A DNA stretch of 64,000 nt from Streptomyces caatingaensis (lineage in GTDB: Bacteria; Actinomycetota; Actinomycetes; Streptomycetales; Streptomycetaceae). The stretch covers positions 186,001 through 250,000 of the forward strand of contig NZ_LFXA01000009.1 of assembly GCF_001187435.1 (NCBI RefSeq). Reading direction: 5' to 3'. This document shows positions 27,010-35,820 of the stretch, piece by piece (position 1 is the stretch's first letter; the number at the start of each line of letters is the position of its first letter). The position numbers were made by a program, and so were the translations under genes. The notes beneath the pieces are model-generated. The model made no database searches. It was given only the letters and a program-made list of their open reading frames with translations, and was not told where the DNA came from.

Positions 27010-27560
27010 CGCGGGCCTCCGCCGACGGGCCGGCGCGGCCCCTGATGGGCGGTGGAGAGGAGCTGGAGCCCCAGCCGGAGCCGGCGGCGCGCCTCGTCCT
27101 CCGTGACGCCGAGGCCGGCGGCGGCCCTGCGGTAGTCGAGGCGGCGGGAGTAGGCGAGGTCGAGGGCCTCGCGCAGGGAGGCCGGCATGGAGGTGACGAT
27201 GTAGTCGGCGCGGGCGGCGGCGGAGGCGGTGCGGACCCGCTCGTCGATCTCCTCGGGATCCGCCTCGCCGTCGCTCTCCGCCCGGCGCAGCCGGGCGACG
27301 GCCTGCCGGTGCGTGACGTCGGCGATCCAGGAGCGCAGCGGGCCCTCGCGCGGGTCGTACGCGTCGGGGTGCTCCCAGACGTAGCCGAAGACGTCGCGGG
27401 TGACGCGGTCGGCGGCCTCCTCGTCGTCGAGGACGCGGTGGGCGAGGCCGTGGACGAGGGAGGCGAAGCGGTCGTAGAGCTCGCCGAGCGCGGCGGCCTC
27501 GCCGTGCGCGAGCCGCTGCTGCATCCTGCGGTCCCATCGTGGTGGTGCGTCGTGCGTCAT
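27006..27560 (-). CDS. ECF RNA polymerase sigma factor
   Basis: 184 residues. Region 2 (about 20-85: LGELYDRFASLVHGLAHRVL, RVTRDVFGYVWEHPDAYDP) and region 4 (about 125-170: ASLREALDLAYSRRLDYRRAA, GVTEDEARRRLRLGL) are clear, though region 4 departs from the usual ECF consensus. It is controlled by the downstream co-translated ZAS protein. ATG 27560 follows GAGGAGGG at five bases. Regulon unknown; the adjacent STAS gene could belong to the same stress response. Confidence 0.88.
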   Translation of the reverse strand: MTHDAPPRWDRRMQQRLAHGEAAALGELYDRFASLVHGLAHRVLDDEEAADRVTRDVFGYVWEHPDAYDPREGPLRSWIADVTHRQAVARLRRAESDGEADPEEIDERVRTASAAARADYIVTSMPASLREALDLAYSRRLDYRRAAAGLGVTEDEARRRLRLGLQLLSTAHQGPRRPVGGGPR

Positions 27561-28073
27561 GCCGCCCTCCTCCCCGGGTGCTCCGCGCGGCCGGGGGTTT
27601 CCCGTGCCGCCGGGTGCTCCTGGCAATGTAACGGGCGGGTCCGACGGCGGGCGCCGCTTCGTACCGAATTCGGGGAAGATCCCGGGGAGATCGGGCAAGC
27701 GGCCCGCACCGGGCGGGCGGGGGTGCTATGACGGTCGGTCGCGCGGTCGCCGTACGCGGGGGCGCTTTGGGGGCCTACGTCACGATCCGGTCGATCGGTG
27801 TGGATCGGACATGCACGAATGTGCCGATGTGTTATGCGGGTGTGACCGGATCCCAGGGGAGGAACGGCCCGGGCGGGGCATAGGCTCAACGGCGGTGGTT
27901 TATGCCAGACGGCAATTCGCGACGGATCCGGGAGGAGAACCTCCGGATCCCCGGGAGACCGGGCGGCCGTCGCGCAGGGTACGCGCCGGCGGCCACACCG
28001 CGGAAGGGCTCAGTCCGGAAATGCGCCGGAAAGCGCGAAGGACCGGCGGACCGAGTGAGAAGGGCTCGAACGC
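27561..28073. other. Divergent regulatory region between sigma and STAS genes
   Basis: 513 bases; frames here are shadows. GGGTAC at 27977-27982 matches the -10 of SigB-type streptomycete promoters, but I see no matching -35. TAGGCT near 27880 is a possible HrdB -10. Several GATCGG or GATCCGG copies occur between 27780 and 27860. No RNA gene recognised. Confidence 0.4.
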
Positions 28074-28448
28074 GTGACGTTGAAGGTATGGGAGCGCGAG
28101 CAGGGGAACTGGGCCGTGCTCCAGGTCTGCGGCGAGATGGATCTGGTGACCTCGCCGGCGGTGCGCCAGCGGGTCCACGACGCGGTGGCGGACGGCCGGC
28201 GGAGTCTGGTGCTGGACCTCGGCGAGGTCCGCTTCTGCGACTCCAGCGGGGTCGGGGTGCTGATCGCGGCCCGTCGGCTGATGCGTTCCTGCCAGGGGCG
28301 GCTGCGGCTGATCCTGCCCGCGCAGGGCGCCGTCGAGGGCTCGCACGTCAACCGCGTCCTCGCGGCCCTCGGCGTCCGCCGGCTCTTCGAGGTCTACCCG
28401 GACCTGGCGAGCGCGACGGAGGAGGCGTCGGGGCCGCTCTCGGCGTGA
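28074..28448 (+). CDS. Anti-sigma factor antagonist (STAS domain)
   Basis: 124 residues, a single STAS domain: VLQVCGEMDLVTSPAVRQRV and the phospho-acceptor loop VRFCDSSGVGVLIAARR, where the Ser after Asp is phosphorylated by a partner anti-sigma kinase in SpoIIAA/BldG-type switches. No kinase or group-3 sigma gene is adjacent, so the partner is encoded elsewhere. GTG 28074 with AAGGG upstream. Confidence 0.9.
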   Translation: MTLKVWEREQGNWAVLQVCGEMDLVTSPAVRQRVHDAVADGRRSLVLDLGEVRFCDSSGVGVLIAARRLMRSCQGRLRLILPAQGAVEGSHVNRVLAALGVRRLFEVYPDLASATEEASGPLSA

Positions 28449-28473
28449 CGCCCCACCGGGGGTGACCCGCGCG

Positions 28474-29598
28474 TCACCGTCCCCCGGCACCGCGCGGCGG
28501 GAAGTCCGCCACCACCACGAACCCGCCGTCCTCCGTCGCGCCCGCGCGGAGGGTGCCGCCCAGGCTCTGGGCCCGTTCGCGGAGGCCCACGAGGCCGTGG
28601 CCGCCGCCGGGGAGGCCCGGGGCCGGGACGGCCGCGTCCGCCGGGCCGTTGCGGATCTCGACCCGCAGCCCGCCGTCCGGCTCGGTGACGCGCACCCGTA
28701 CCTTCGCCCCCGGGGCGTGCTTGCGGACGTTGGTCAGGGCCTCCTGGACCGTGCGGAACGCCGCCCGCTCGACGGCCTCCGGCCGCTCGGCGTCCGGGTC
28801 GTACGCGTCCTCGTACGTCACGTCGAGCGCGCTGAGCTCCAGCAGCCGGGGCAGGTCGGCCAGCTTCGGCTGCGGGGTCAGCTCCTCGGTGTCGGCGCCC
28901 GCCGCGCGCAGGATGCCGACCATGTGGCGCAGCTCGTCCAGGGTCCGTACGGAGAGCTCGCGGATGGTGCGCGCGCCGGCGCGGGCCTCGGTGTCCTCGG
29001 TGCGCACCTGCACGGCCCCCGCCTGGAGGCTGATCAGGCTGACCTGGTGGGCGACCACGTCGTGCATCTCGCGGGCGAGCCGGGCCCGCTCGGTGGCCAG
29101 CACCTGGTCGGCCAGCAGCCGGTCCTCGCGCTCGCGGCTGCGGGTCAGTTCGTCGAGGCGTCCGGCCAGTTCGCGCCGGGTGCGGGAGAGCAGCCCCACG
29201 GCGATCGGGGCGGCCGCGATGACGACGGCGTTGACGGCGTCCAGGGCCAGCGCCCGGTGGTCGTGCACCGGGAGGCCGGAGACGGGGTACGGCAGGAAGT
29301 GCAGGACGGCGAACGCCGTGCCCGCGAGGGCGAGCACCCGGCGGTCCGGGGGGCGCACGGCGGCCACCGTGTAGAGCGCGATCAGCGGCGCGAACCAGAC
29401 GTAGCCGATGAACATGCCCGCCAGGGTGACGGCGAACACGGTCAGCGGCAGCCGCCGCCGCCACACCAGGGCGGCCGCCGCCGCCAGCGCGAGCGCCAGG
29501 GGGAGTCCCGCGTCGACGCCGTTGACCAGGAAGGCGTCGGCCAGGGCCAGGGCCACGGGCGCGGCGACCGGCAGCCAGGCGGGCGGGCGGCGGGTCAC
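28474..29598 (-). CDS. Two-component sensor histidine kinase (HisKA_3)
   Basis: 374 residues. Four to five N-terminal membrane spans with short loops (about 5-145), then a dimerisation domain with RARLAREMHDVVAHQVSL (phospho-His) and an ATPase domain with VQEALTNVRKHAPGA and GGHGLVGLRERAQSLGG. No large extracellular sensor, so it senses within the membrane. GTG 29598 overlaps the response regulator stop by 4 bp. Confidence 0.92.
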   Translation of the reverse strand: MTRRPPAWLPVAAPVALALADAFLVNGVDAGLPLALALAAAAALVWRRRLPLTVFAVTLAGMFIGYVWFAPLIALYTVAAVRPPDRRVLALAGTAFAVLHFLPYPVSGLPVHDHRALALDAVNAVVIAAAPIAVGLLSRTRRELAGRLDELTRSREREDRLLADQVLATERARLAREMHDVVAHQVSLISLQAGAVQVRTEDTEARAGARTIRELSVRTLDELRHMVGILRAAGADTEELTPQPKLADLPRLLELSALDVTYEDAYDPDAERPEAVERAAFRTVQEALTNVRKHAPGAKVRVRVTEPDGGLRVEIRNGPADAAVPAPGLPGGGHGLVGLRERAQSLGGTLRAGATEDGGFVVVADFPPRGAGGR

Positions 29599-30269
29599 CG
29601 CGGGTCGCCCCCGGGGCCGCCGGCCACGAGCCCGGCGCGGTCCGCGACGATCGCGGCCTGGACGCGGTTGAGGCCGCCGAGTTTGCCGAGGACCGCCCGG
29701 ACGTGGTCCTTGACGGTGCTGGGGGCCAGCCCCATCCGCGCGGCGATCTGCGGGTTGGCCAGGCCGGCGCCCACGTGGGCCAGCACTTCCCGCTCGCGCG
29801 GGGTCAGGGCGCGGACCGCCTCGGCGGCGGCCGCCTCCGGGGAGGCGCCGCCGGAGGCGAGGTAGCCGCCGATCACCGTCCGCGTCACGCCCGGGTCCAG
29901 CACGCTGCCGCCCCCGGCCAGGGTCCGCACGGCCCGGACGAGCTGCTCGGGGTCGGTGTCCTTGAGCAGGAACCCCGCCGCCCCGCCGCTCAGCGCGGCG
30001 GAGAGGTACTCGTCCGCGTCGAAGGTCGTGAGCATGGCGACGACGGGCGGCCGGGGCAGGGCCCGCAGGGCGCGGAGCACGGTCAGCCCCGAGACGTCCG
30101 GCATCCGGACGTCCAGCAGGACGACGTCCGGGGCGGCGGCCAGGACGGTGTCCACGGCCCCGCCCCCGCCGCAGTCCGCGACGACCTCGATGTCCCCGGC
30201 CGTGCCCAGGATCATCCGCAGCCCCGACCTGACGAGCTGTTCGTCGTCCACCACCGCAACACGGATCAC
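29595..30269 (-). CDS. Response regulator, NarL/LuxR type
   Basis: 224 residues. Receiver domain with acidic pocket VVDDEQ, phospho-acceptor Asp in VVLLDVRMPD and conserved Lys in FLLKDTDPEQL; C-terminal LuxR HTH ALTPREREVLAHVGAGLANPQIAARM and VKDHVRAVLGKLG. First gene of the pair; the kinase follows with a GTGA overlap. GTG 30269 has GGGAG six bases upstream; ATG 30284 is an alternative. Confidence 0.9.
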   Translation of the reverse strand: MIRVAVVDDEQLVRSGLRMILGTAGDIEVVADCGGGGAVDTVLAAAPDVVLLDVRMPDVSGLTVLRALRALPRPPVVAMLTTFDADEYLSAALSGGAAGFLLKDTDPEQLVRAVRTLAGGGSVLDPGVTRTVIGGYLASGGASPEAAAAEAVRALTPREREVLAHVGAGLANPQIAARMGLAPSTVKDHVRAVLGKLGGLNRVQAAIVADRAGLVAGGPGGDPR

Positions 30270-30423
30270 CGCCCGCTCCCTCATCCCTTCAACCCCGGGG
30301 ACCTCAGGGGTACCCGGCACCTTCCAGCCTGCCGCACGGGCGGGGGACCCGCCCCACCGGCCGCGGGACGGCGGGAACCGGCACTCCTGCCGGGCGCCCA
30401 CCGGGTGGATTTCCCTCCCTGAC

Positions 30424-30437
30424 CTGCCGTCCGGCAG
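30424..30437. promoter_or_regulatory. Palindrome CTGCCG-TC-CGGCAG before the lipoprotein gene
   Basis: Perfect 6-bp inverted repeat with a 2-bp centre, 10 bases before the predicted ATG 30448 and within the likely promoter of a gene without a Shine-Dalgarno. An operator is plausible. Confidence 0.4.
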
Positions 30438-30447
30438 AGTGCAGTAC

Positions 30448-31317
30448 ATGCTGCACCATGCCGGACCGGGCCCCCGTACGCCGTCCCGCGCGCCCCGCGC
30501 CCGCGCGCCCCGCGCCCGCGCGCCCCGCGCCCGCGCGCCCCGCGCCCGCGCGCTCGCCGTGGCGACGGCGTGCGCCCTCCTGGTGACGGCCTGCGGCGGC
30601 TCGCGCGCGGGCGGGTCCGCGGGCGGGGGCCGGCTCACCGTCTCCTACGAGGCGGCGAAGGCGCGCGATGTGCGCGACCGCGACTTCCTGCGCGGGCGCC
30701 GGCTGGCGGAGCGGGTGGCGGACGACCTCAACAGGGCGCTCCGGCTGCCCCGCGACATCGCCGTCACCGGCCGTTCCTGCCCCGAGGGCGACTTCCCCGA
30801 CTACGACCCGGAGACGGGCCGGGTCACCCTCTGCTACGGCTACGTGGGCGAGGTGCGGTCGATGTTCCAGGACGCCGAGGAGACGCGGGACGACGCCGGG
30901 GAACGCACCGCCGGCGTCGTCACCGAGACCCTCTACCACGAGCTCGCCCACGCCCTCATCCACCGGCTCGACCTGCGCTTCACCGGGCACGAGGAGGACG
31001 TGGCCGACCAGTTCGCGGCCTACCGGCTCATCCCCCGGGGCGCCGCGGGGCGCGCCGCGCTGCGGGCCGCCGCCGACAACTACGCCCAGTACGCCGCCGA
31101 CAGCGACCCCTCGGACGACGACCCGAGCGACGAGCACGCCCCCGACGCCGCCCGCAGCGCCAACTACCTTTGTTATCTCTACGGTTCGGCGCCGGGCCGC
31201 GACAAGAAGCTGGTGGACGGCAAGCGCCTCACCAAGGACCGCGCCGAGCAGTGCGAGGACGAGTACGCCGCCCTGCGCCGCGGCTGGGACGCGCTGCTGG
31301 CGCCGCACGCGCGCTGA
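30448..31317 (+). CDS. Putative metallopeptidase lipoprotein (DUF4344-like)
   Basis: 289 residues. An unusually long basic n-region (RAPRA repeats), a hydrophobic core and the lipobox LVTACGG predict a surface lipoprotein. The mature part has HELAHALIHRLDL, a zinc HExxH motif, and downstream EEDVADQFAAYRLI that could give the third ligand. This resembles DUF4344 putative metallopeptidases. Three or four Cys may form disulphides. No Shine-Dalgarno; GTG 30439 is an alternative start. Confidence 0.78.
   Translation: MLHHAGPGPRTPSRAPRARAPRARAPRARAPRARALAVATACALLVTACGGSRAGGSAGGGRLTVSYEAAKARDVRDRDFLRGRRLAERVADDLNRALRLPRDIAVTGRSCPEGDFPDYDPETGRVTLCYGYVGEVRSMFQDAEETRDDAGERTAGVVTETLYHELAHALIHRLDLRFTGHEEDVADQFAAYRLIPRGAAGRAALRAAADNYAQYAADSDPSDDDPSDEHAPDAARSANYLCYLYGSAPGRDKKLVDGKRLTKDRAEQCEDEYAALRRGWDALLAPHAR
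30487..30546 (+). repeat. Four 15-bp tandem repeats in the signal-peptide n-region
   Basis: CGCGCGCCCCGCGCC occurs four times in a row, encoding RAPRA each time, immediately before the hydrophobic signal core. Changes in copy number would keep the frame and alter the charge of the n-region. Confidence 0.9.
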
Positions 31318-31387
31318 GGCGCGGACTCACGCGGGCCGTACGCCGGGAGGGAACCGCACCGAGGAACGCGTCCCCACTCCCACCCCC

Positions 31388-32569
31388 TCACCCCACCAGC
31401 CTCCGCGGTGGCACCGACGGCGCGGGCCCCAGCGTCGTCGTGCCCGGCGCCGCGCGGTGCCCGAGGCCCGTGCGGTACGCGTTCAGCGCCGCGTCCGTGC
31501 GGCCCGTGCGGCGCAGGAGGTCGCCGAGGAGGCGGCAGAGGTCGGCGAGGTCACCGGCGGCGCCGGTGCGTTCGAGCAGGGAGAGGGCGGCGCAGTAGTG
31601 CTCCTCGGCGGCCTCGTGGTCGCCCCGCTCCTCGGCCATCAGACCGAGCAGCCGGTGCGCGCCCCCCGCGTGCACGGCACCCCGTTCCGCGCCGAGGGCG
31701 GAGGGCGAGAGCAGCGGTGCCAGGAGCGAGGCCGCCTCGTCGGCCCGTCCGCGCCGCCGCAGGACGTCCGCCAGCTCCACCTCGACCTGCACGGTGAAGA
31801 GCGGGGCCTTCTTGGCGGCGAGCATCGCGCGGGCGGTGCGCAGTTCGCGCTCGGCGGCTGCCAGGTTGCCGTCCTGGGCGTGGACGTAGCCGCGCGTCCA
31901 GTGGCAGTGCGCCAGTTCGGTGCGGATGTCGAGCCGGCGGCACAGCTCCTCGGCGCGGGCCAGCGAGGCGTCCGCCTCGGCGAAGCGCCCCTCGGCGACG
32001 AGCGTGCGCGCGACGCCCCGGTGGGCGCCCGCGACCAGCACCGGATCGTCCACCTGTGCCGCCAGCCCCAGCGCCAACTCCGCGGCGCGCGCGGCCCGGG
32101 CGTGCGCTCCCATGTCCATGTACGGCGCGATGGCGGCCGTGTAGAGCAGCAGCAGGGCACCCGGGTCCGGCGGCCCCGAGGCGTTGAGTTCGTCGAGCGC
32201 GGTCTCCAGCAAATAGCAGGAGTAACGGAGTTCGCCGGCGAGCAGATGCGCCGTGGCCCGGCCGCGCAGCGCCGGGGCCCGGCGCGGCAGCGGCTCGTCC
32301 GCCAGCAGCAGCTCCGCCTCCGCGAAGTGGTCGCGCGCCTCGTCCAGTCGGCCGGATTCCAGCGCGCAGTCCCCCAGCCCCACGAGCGTGGCGGCCCGTT
32401 CGCCGACGAGCCCCGGCCCGGCCGCCTCGTCGCGGAGGGCCGCGAAGAGCGCGGCCGCGTCCTGTGCCGCCCCCGAGTTGAGCGTGCGCCGGGCCTCGGC
32501 CAGGCGTGCGGCGATGTCGGCCGGCCCGTGGGCCGGTATCGCATGGGTGCCGTTCCCGTCCACTTCCAC
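31388..32569 (-). CDS. TPR-repeat protein
   Basis: 393 residues, soluble, made of about eight tetratricopeptide-like helical pairs (for example ALRGRATAHLLAGELRYSCYLL, AHCHWTRGYVHAQDGNLAAAERELR, LLGLMAEERGDHEAAEEHYCAAL). No DNA-binding or enzyme domain is attached; such proteins in streptomycetes act as scaffolds or as the sensor half of regulators. GTG 32569 is the likely start. It is separate from the neighbouring genes. Confidence 0.75.
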   Translation of the reverse strand: MEVDGNGTHAIPAHGPADIAARLAEARRTLNSGAAQDAAALFAALRDEAAGPGLVGERAATLVGLGDCALESGRLDEARDHFAEAELLLADEPLPRRAPALRGRATAHLLAGELRYSCYLLETALDELNASGPPDPGALLLLYTAAIAPYMDMGAHARAARAAELALGLAAQVDDPVLVAGAHRGVARTLVAEGRFAEADASLARAEELCRRLDIRTELAHCHWTRGYVHAQDGNLAAAERELRTARAMLAAKKAPLFTVQVEVELADVLRRRGRADEAASLLAPLLSPSALGAERGAVHAGGAHRLLGLMAEERGDHEAAEEHYCAALSLLERTGAAGDLADLCRLLGDLLRRTGRTDAALNAYRTGLGHRAAPGTTTLGPAPSVPPRRLVG

Positions 32570-32661
32570 CCCCCGGTTTCATGACGCCGTGATGCGCGCC
32601 GCGGGTTGCGTCCGCATACGTCACTCATGCCCAGAACGGGAGCTCCCCACAGCGTTCCGCC

Positions 32662-33843
32662 TCATTCCGCCAACGCGCGCTCCAGCGGCGTCCGGTACCG
32701 GGGCGTGACCCGCTGCCCGTCGAGCCACCCGGCCAGCCGTTCCGCCTCCGCCGCGACCGCCGCCTCCGCCTCGCGGCCCGCGTCGGCGAGCAGCCGCCAC
32801 GCCACCTCGCCGTCGGCGCGCAGCGCCCAGCCGCCGACGACGCGGCCGTTCCACCACACCGTGGGGCCCGCGTTGCCCGCGCGGTCGAAGAGCGCGGGGA
32901 CGAGGGCGGGGTCCAGGTACCAGTCGCGCCGGCGCCAGCCCATCGTGGTCGGGTCGAGGCCCGGCAGCAGGGCCGCCCACGGGGCGGAGTCGTCGCGGCG
33001 GTCGAGGTCCTCGGGCAGCGCCCGGCCCTCACCGGCCGTCAGCTCCACGGGCACGGCGCCGGCGTCGGCGAGCGCGGTGCGGACGTCGCCGAGCGACCAG
33101 CCCGTCCACCACTTGAGGTCCGCCTCGGTGCCGGGGCCGAAGGACGCCAGCCAGCGGCGGGCCACCTCGGCCTTCGCCCGCCGCACGGGCACCTCGGGGA
33201 GCGGCGCCACGGCCGCCCAGGCGAACATGCTGCTCGTCCACGAACCGCGCGGCCGGGCCCGGCGGATGTGCCCGTCGGAGGCGAGCTGCCGCAGCACCCG
33301 GCTGCCGACGCTCTGCCGGGCCGCGTACGGCTTGTCCGGCGAGGTCACGATCGACTCGCGCAGGGCGGGGACGTCCTTGTTGAGCTCGGCGGTCGTGGCC
33401 TCGCCCCGGGCGGCGAGCGCGGCGAGGGCGGCGCGTTCGGTCTCGGCGAGGCGCTCCTCGTCCCAGTGCACGCCCCCTTCGCCGTGCTCCGTCAGGTGCC
33501 TGAGCAGGATCCGGCGCTCCCGCTCGGCGACGGCCCGGGCCGTGGACGCGTCGACGTACGGGGCGAGTTCCGTGGTCACCGCGAAGAGGGTGCGCCGCAT
33601 CGAGAGCAGCTTGACCAGCGTGACGTCCTCGTACAGCGCCCGGTCCACGGCCTGTGCCGACGGTTCCGCGAGCCGGGCGCAGACGGACAGGTACACCGTG
33701 GCCGGGTCCGTCGCGTGCAGCGCCACCAGCGCATGGGCGACCTCCTCGGCGGTGCGGGCCCGGTGGGCGGGGGAGAGGAGGTGGCTCCGGCCGAGACGGG
33801 CGCGGCGGGTGGCGTCGGTGATGCGGGGGAGGCGGCTGCTCAT
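32662..33843 (-). CDS. Winged-helix DNA-binding protein (HTH_42, AlkZ-like)
   Basis: 393 residues of the HTH_42 family, which includes the interstrand-crosslink glycosylases AlkZ and YcaQ. Three winged-helix units are expected; MRRTLFAVTTELAPYVDAST, ESIVTSPDKPYAARQSVGSRVLRQLASDGHI and the C-terminal VVGGWALRADGEVAWRLL are typical. In AlkZ the catalytic Q-x-Q lies in a LQAQDP stretch; the matching position here reads LHATDP, so it is not a canonical AlkZ and may lack glycosylase activity or use another residue. ATG 33843. Confidence 0.8.
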   Translation of the reverse strand: MSSRLPRITDATRRARLGRSHLLSPAHRARTAEEVAHALVALHATDPATVYLSVCARLAEPSAQAVDRALYEDVTLVKLLSMRRTLFAVTTELAPYVDASTARAVAERERRILLRHLTEHGEGGVHWDEERLAETERAALAALAARGEATTAELNKDVPALRESIVTSPDKPYAARQSVGSRVLRQLASDGHIRRARPRGSWTSSMFAWAAVAPLPEVPVRRAKAEVARRWLASFGPGTEADLKWWTGWSLGDVRTALADAGAVPVELTAGEGRALPEDLDRRDDSAPWAALLPGLDPTTMGWRRRDWYLDPALVPALFDRAGNAGPTVWWNGRVVGGWALRADGEVAWRLLADAGREAEAAVAAEAERLAGWLDGQRVTPRYRTPLERALAE

Positions 33844-33870
33844 GGCGGGGAGCGTAGGCGGGATGTAGGC

Positions 33871-33967
33871 CGGATCCTGTCCTACAAGCCGGGTCCTGTC
33901 CTATAACCGGTGCCTGTCCATGAGCGGTCCGCCGCCGGTCTCCATGAGCGGTCCGCCGCCGGTCCCG
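33871..33967. repeat. Two families of tandem repeats between divergent genes
   Basis: A 19-bp unit with TCCTGTCCTA is repeated at 33871-33889 and 33890-33908 (16 of 19 identical), with a partial third copy. A 24-bp unit starting ATGAGCGGTCCGCCGCCGG is repeated at 33920-33943 and 33944-33967 (22 of 24). Read on the minus strand the first family gives two TAGGAC boxes upstream of the winged-helix gene, possibly duplicated -10 elements. More AGCAGTCCC copies follow up to about 34015. Confidence 0.7.
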
Positions 33968-34092
33968 GGAGCAGTCCCGTGCGCAGTCCCCTGAGCACCT
34001 GTGAGCAGTCCCGTGCCGGTCCCGCCGGCCGGTCTCCGGCCCGCCCGACGAGGGGCGCACCGCCCTTCCGGCCGGTGGGGCAAGATGTGCCC

Positions 34093-35742
34093 ATGGGGAG
34101 TTTCGCTGCACACGACGGCGTGATCGCGGGGCGCTATCGGCTGGGGCGGCGGATCGGGCGCGGTGGCATGGGCACGGTCTGGCGGGCCACCGACGAGCTG
34201 CTGGGCCGCGAGGTGGCGGTCAAGGAACTGCACCCGGACGACGCGTCGTCCGCCGGCGCCGCGCAGTCCTCCCACGACCGCACCCTGCGCGAGGCCCGCA
34301 CGGTCGCGCTGATCAAGCACCCCAACGTCATCGTGCTGCACGACATCGTCGAGCAGGACGGCCGTCCCTGGATCGTCATGGAGCTGGTGGACGGCCGTTC
34401 GCTGTCCGACCGGCTGGCGGCGGACGGCCCGGTGGACCCCCGCGAGGCGGCCCGCATCGGGCTGGCCATGCTGGGCGCGCTGCGCGCCGCCCACGCGCGC
34501 GGCGTCCTGCACCGCGACATCAAGCCGCCCAACGTGCTGCTGGAGGCCGGCACGGGCCGGGTCGTGCTCACCGACTTCGGCATCGCCCAGGTCTCCGGCG
34601 CCACGACCATCACCGAGGCCGGGGCGTTCGTCGGCTCGCCCGAGTACACCGCCCCCGAGCGGATGGCCGGCGGGCGGGCCGGCCCGGCGTCGGACCTGTG
34701 GTCGCTCGGCGTGCTGCTGTGCACCGCGCTCAGCGGCGCCTCGCCGTTCCACCGGGACTCGCTGGGCGGCATCCTGCACGCCGTCGTCTACGACGAGATC
34801 CGCCCGCCCGAGGCGGCGGGCCCGCTGCTGCCGGTCGTCCGGGGGCTGCTGGAGCGGGACCCGGCCCGCCGGATGGGGACGGATGAGGCGGAACGGCTGC
34901 TGCGCGCGTTCCTGGAGACCGGACGCGTCCCGCCCGCCGCCGTCCACTACACGCCGACGCAGCGGGGGATCCCCACTCCCGCGGGTCTCCCCGCGCCGGT
35001 GCCCGCCGTGCCGCCGCCGGCCCCGCCCGCGGCGCGTCCCCGCTCCGCCCGGGTGCGCACCGCCCTGCTGGGCGGCGTCGCCCTGGTCACCCTCGCCGGG
35101 CTCGGCGCCGGGGTGACGGCGCTGCTGATGCTCCGGGACGAGGCCGAGGAGGGCCGGGACGACCGGCCCGTGCCCCGGGTGACGCGCACCGTGACCCGTA
35201 CGCCCGCCTCCCCGCACACCTCCGCCACCTCCGCGCTGCCCACGGCCACCGCGAGCCCGCCGCCCGCCGCGGCCGACGTCGAGGCCCCGCCGGGCTACCG
35301 GGCCGTCCAGGACCCGGCGGGCTTCGCCATGGCCGTCCCCGAGGGCTTCACCCGCTCCTTCGAACCGCCGCGTGTCTTCTACTACTCGCCCGGCAGGGAG
35401 TTCCGCATCGGCGTGCTGATCCAGGACCCCAAGGACGGCGGCCCGCTCGGCGTCATGCGCGAGTCCGCCGCCCAGGCGCCGGACCGCTACCCCGGCTACC
35501 GCGACGGCCGCGTCGCCCGCACGACCCGCAAGGGGAACGAGGCGGCCTCCTGGGAGTTCACCTGGAACGGCTTCGAGGACTCGGCGGGCCCCCGGCACAC
35601 CCTCGACCTCGCCTGGAACGAGGGCGAGAAGATGTACGACGTGTGGGTCTCCGCGCCGGACGCCAAGTCGGCCGAGGGGAAACGCCATTTCGACACCGCG
35701 CTGGACACCTTCGTCCGTACCCGGCCCTTCTCCGGGCAGTGA
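34093..35742 (+). CDS. Membrane Ser/Thr protein kinase (PknB-like)
   Basis: 549 residues. Kinase domain about 10-270: IGRGGMGTVW, VAVKEL, LHRDIKPPNVLL, LTDFGIAQ and SPEYTAPERM are intact, so it should be active. A Pro-rich juxtamembrane part leads to one span at about 323-346 (ALLGGVALVTLAGLGAGVTAL), a Thr/Pro linker, and an extracytoplasmic domain of about 150 residues (PPGYRAVQDPAGFAMAVPEGF) that is not PASTA. The same plan occurs in the kinase at 44821. ATG 34093 lacks a good Shine-Dalgarno. Confidence 0.92.
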   Translation: MGSFAAHDGVIAGRYRLGRRIGRGGMGTVWRATDELLGREVAVKELHPDDASSAGAAQSSHDRTLREARTVALIKHPNVIVLHDIVEQDGRPWIVMELVDGRSLSDRLAADGPVDPREAARIGLAMLGALRAAHARGVLHRDIKPPNVLLEAGTGRVVLTDFGIAQVSGATTITEAGAFVGSPEYTAPERMAGGRAGPASDLWSLGVLLCTALSGASPFHRDSLGGILHAVVYDEIRPPEAAGPLLPVVRGLLERDPARRMGTDEAERLLRAFLETGRVPPAAVHYTPTQRGIPTPAGLPAPVPAVPPPAPPAARPRSARVRTALLGGVALVTLAGLGAGVTALLMLRDEAEEGRDDRPVPRVTRTVTRTPASPHTSATSALPTATASPPPAAADVEAPPGYRAVQDPAGFAMAVPEGFTRSFEPPRVFYYSPGREFRIGVLIQDPKDGGPLGVMRESAAQAPDRYPGYRDGRVARTTRKGNEAASWEFTWNGFEDSAGPRHTLDLAWNEGEKMYDVWVSAPDAKSAEGKRHFDTALDTFVRTRPFSGQ

Positions 35743-35820
35743 CGGCACGGCCAACCGCCCGGCGGCAAAAGGCTACTTGCGGGTATCCAAAGGTCGCGCG
35801 GACGCCCTACGCTCGCCCCC

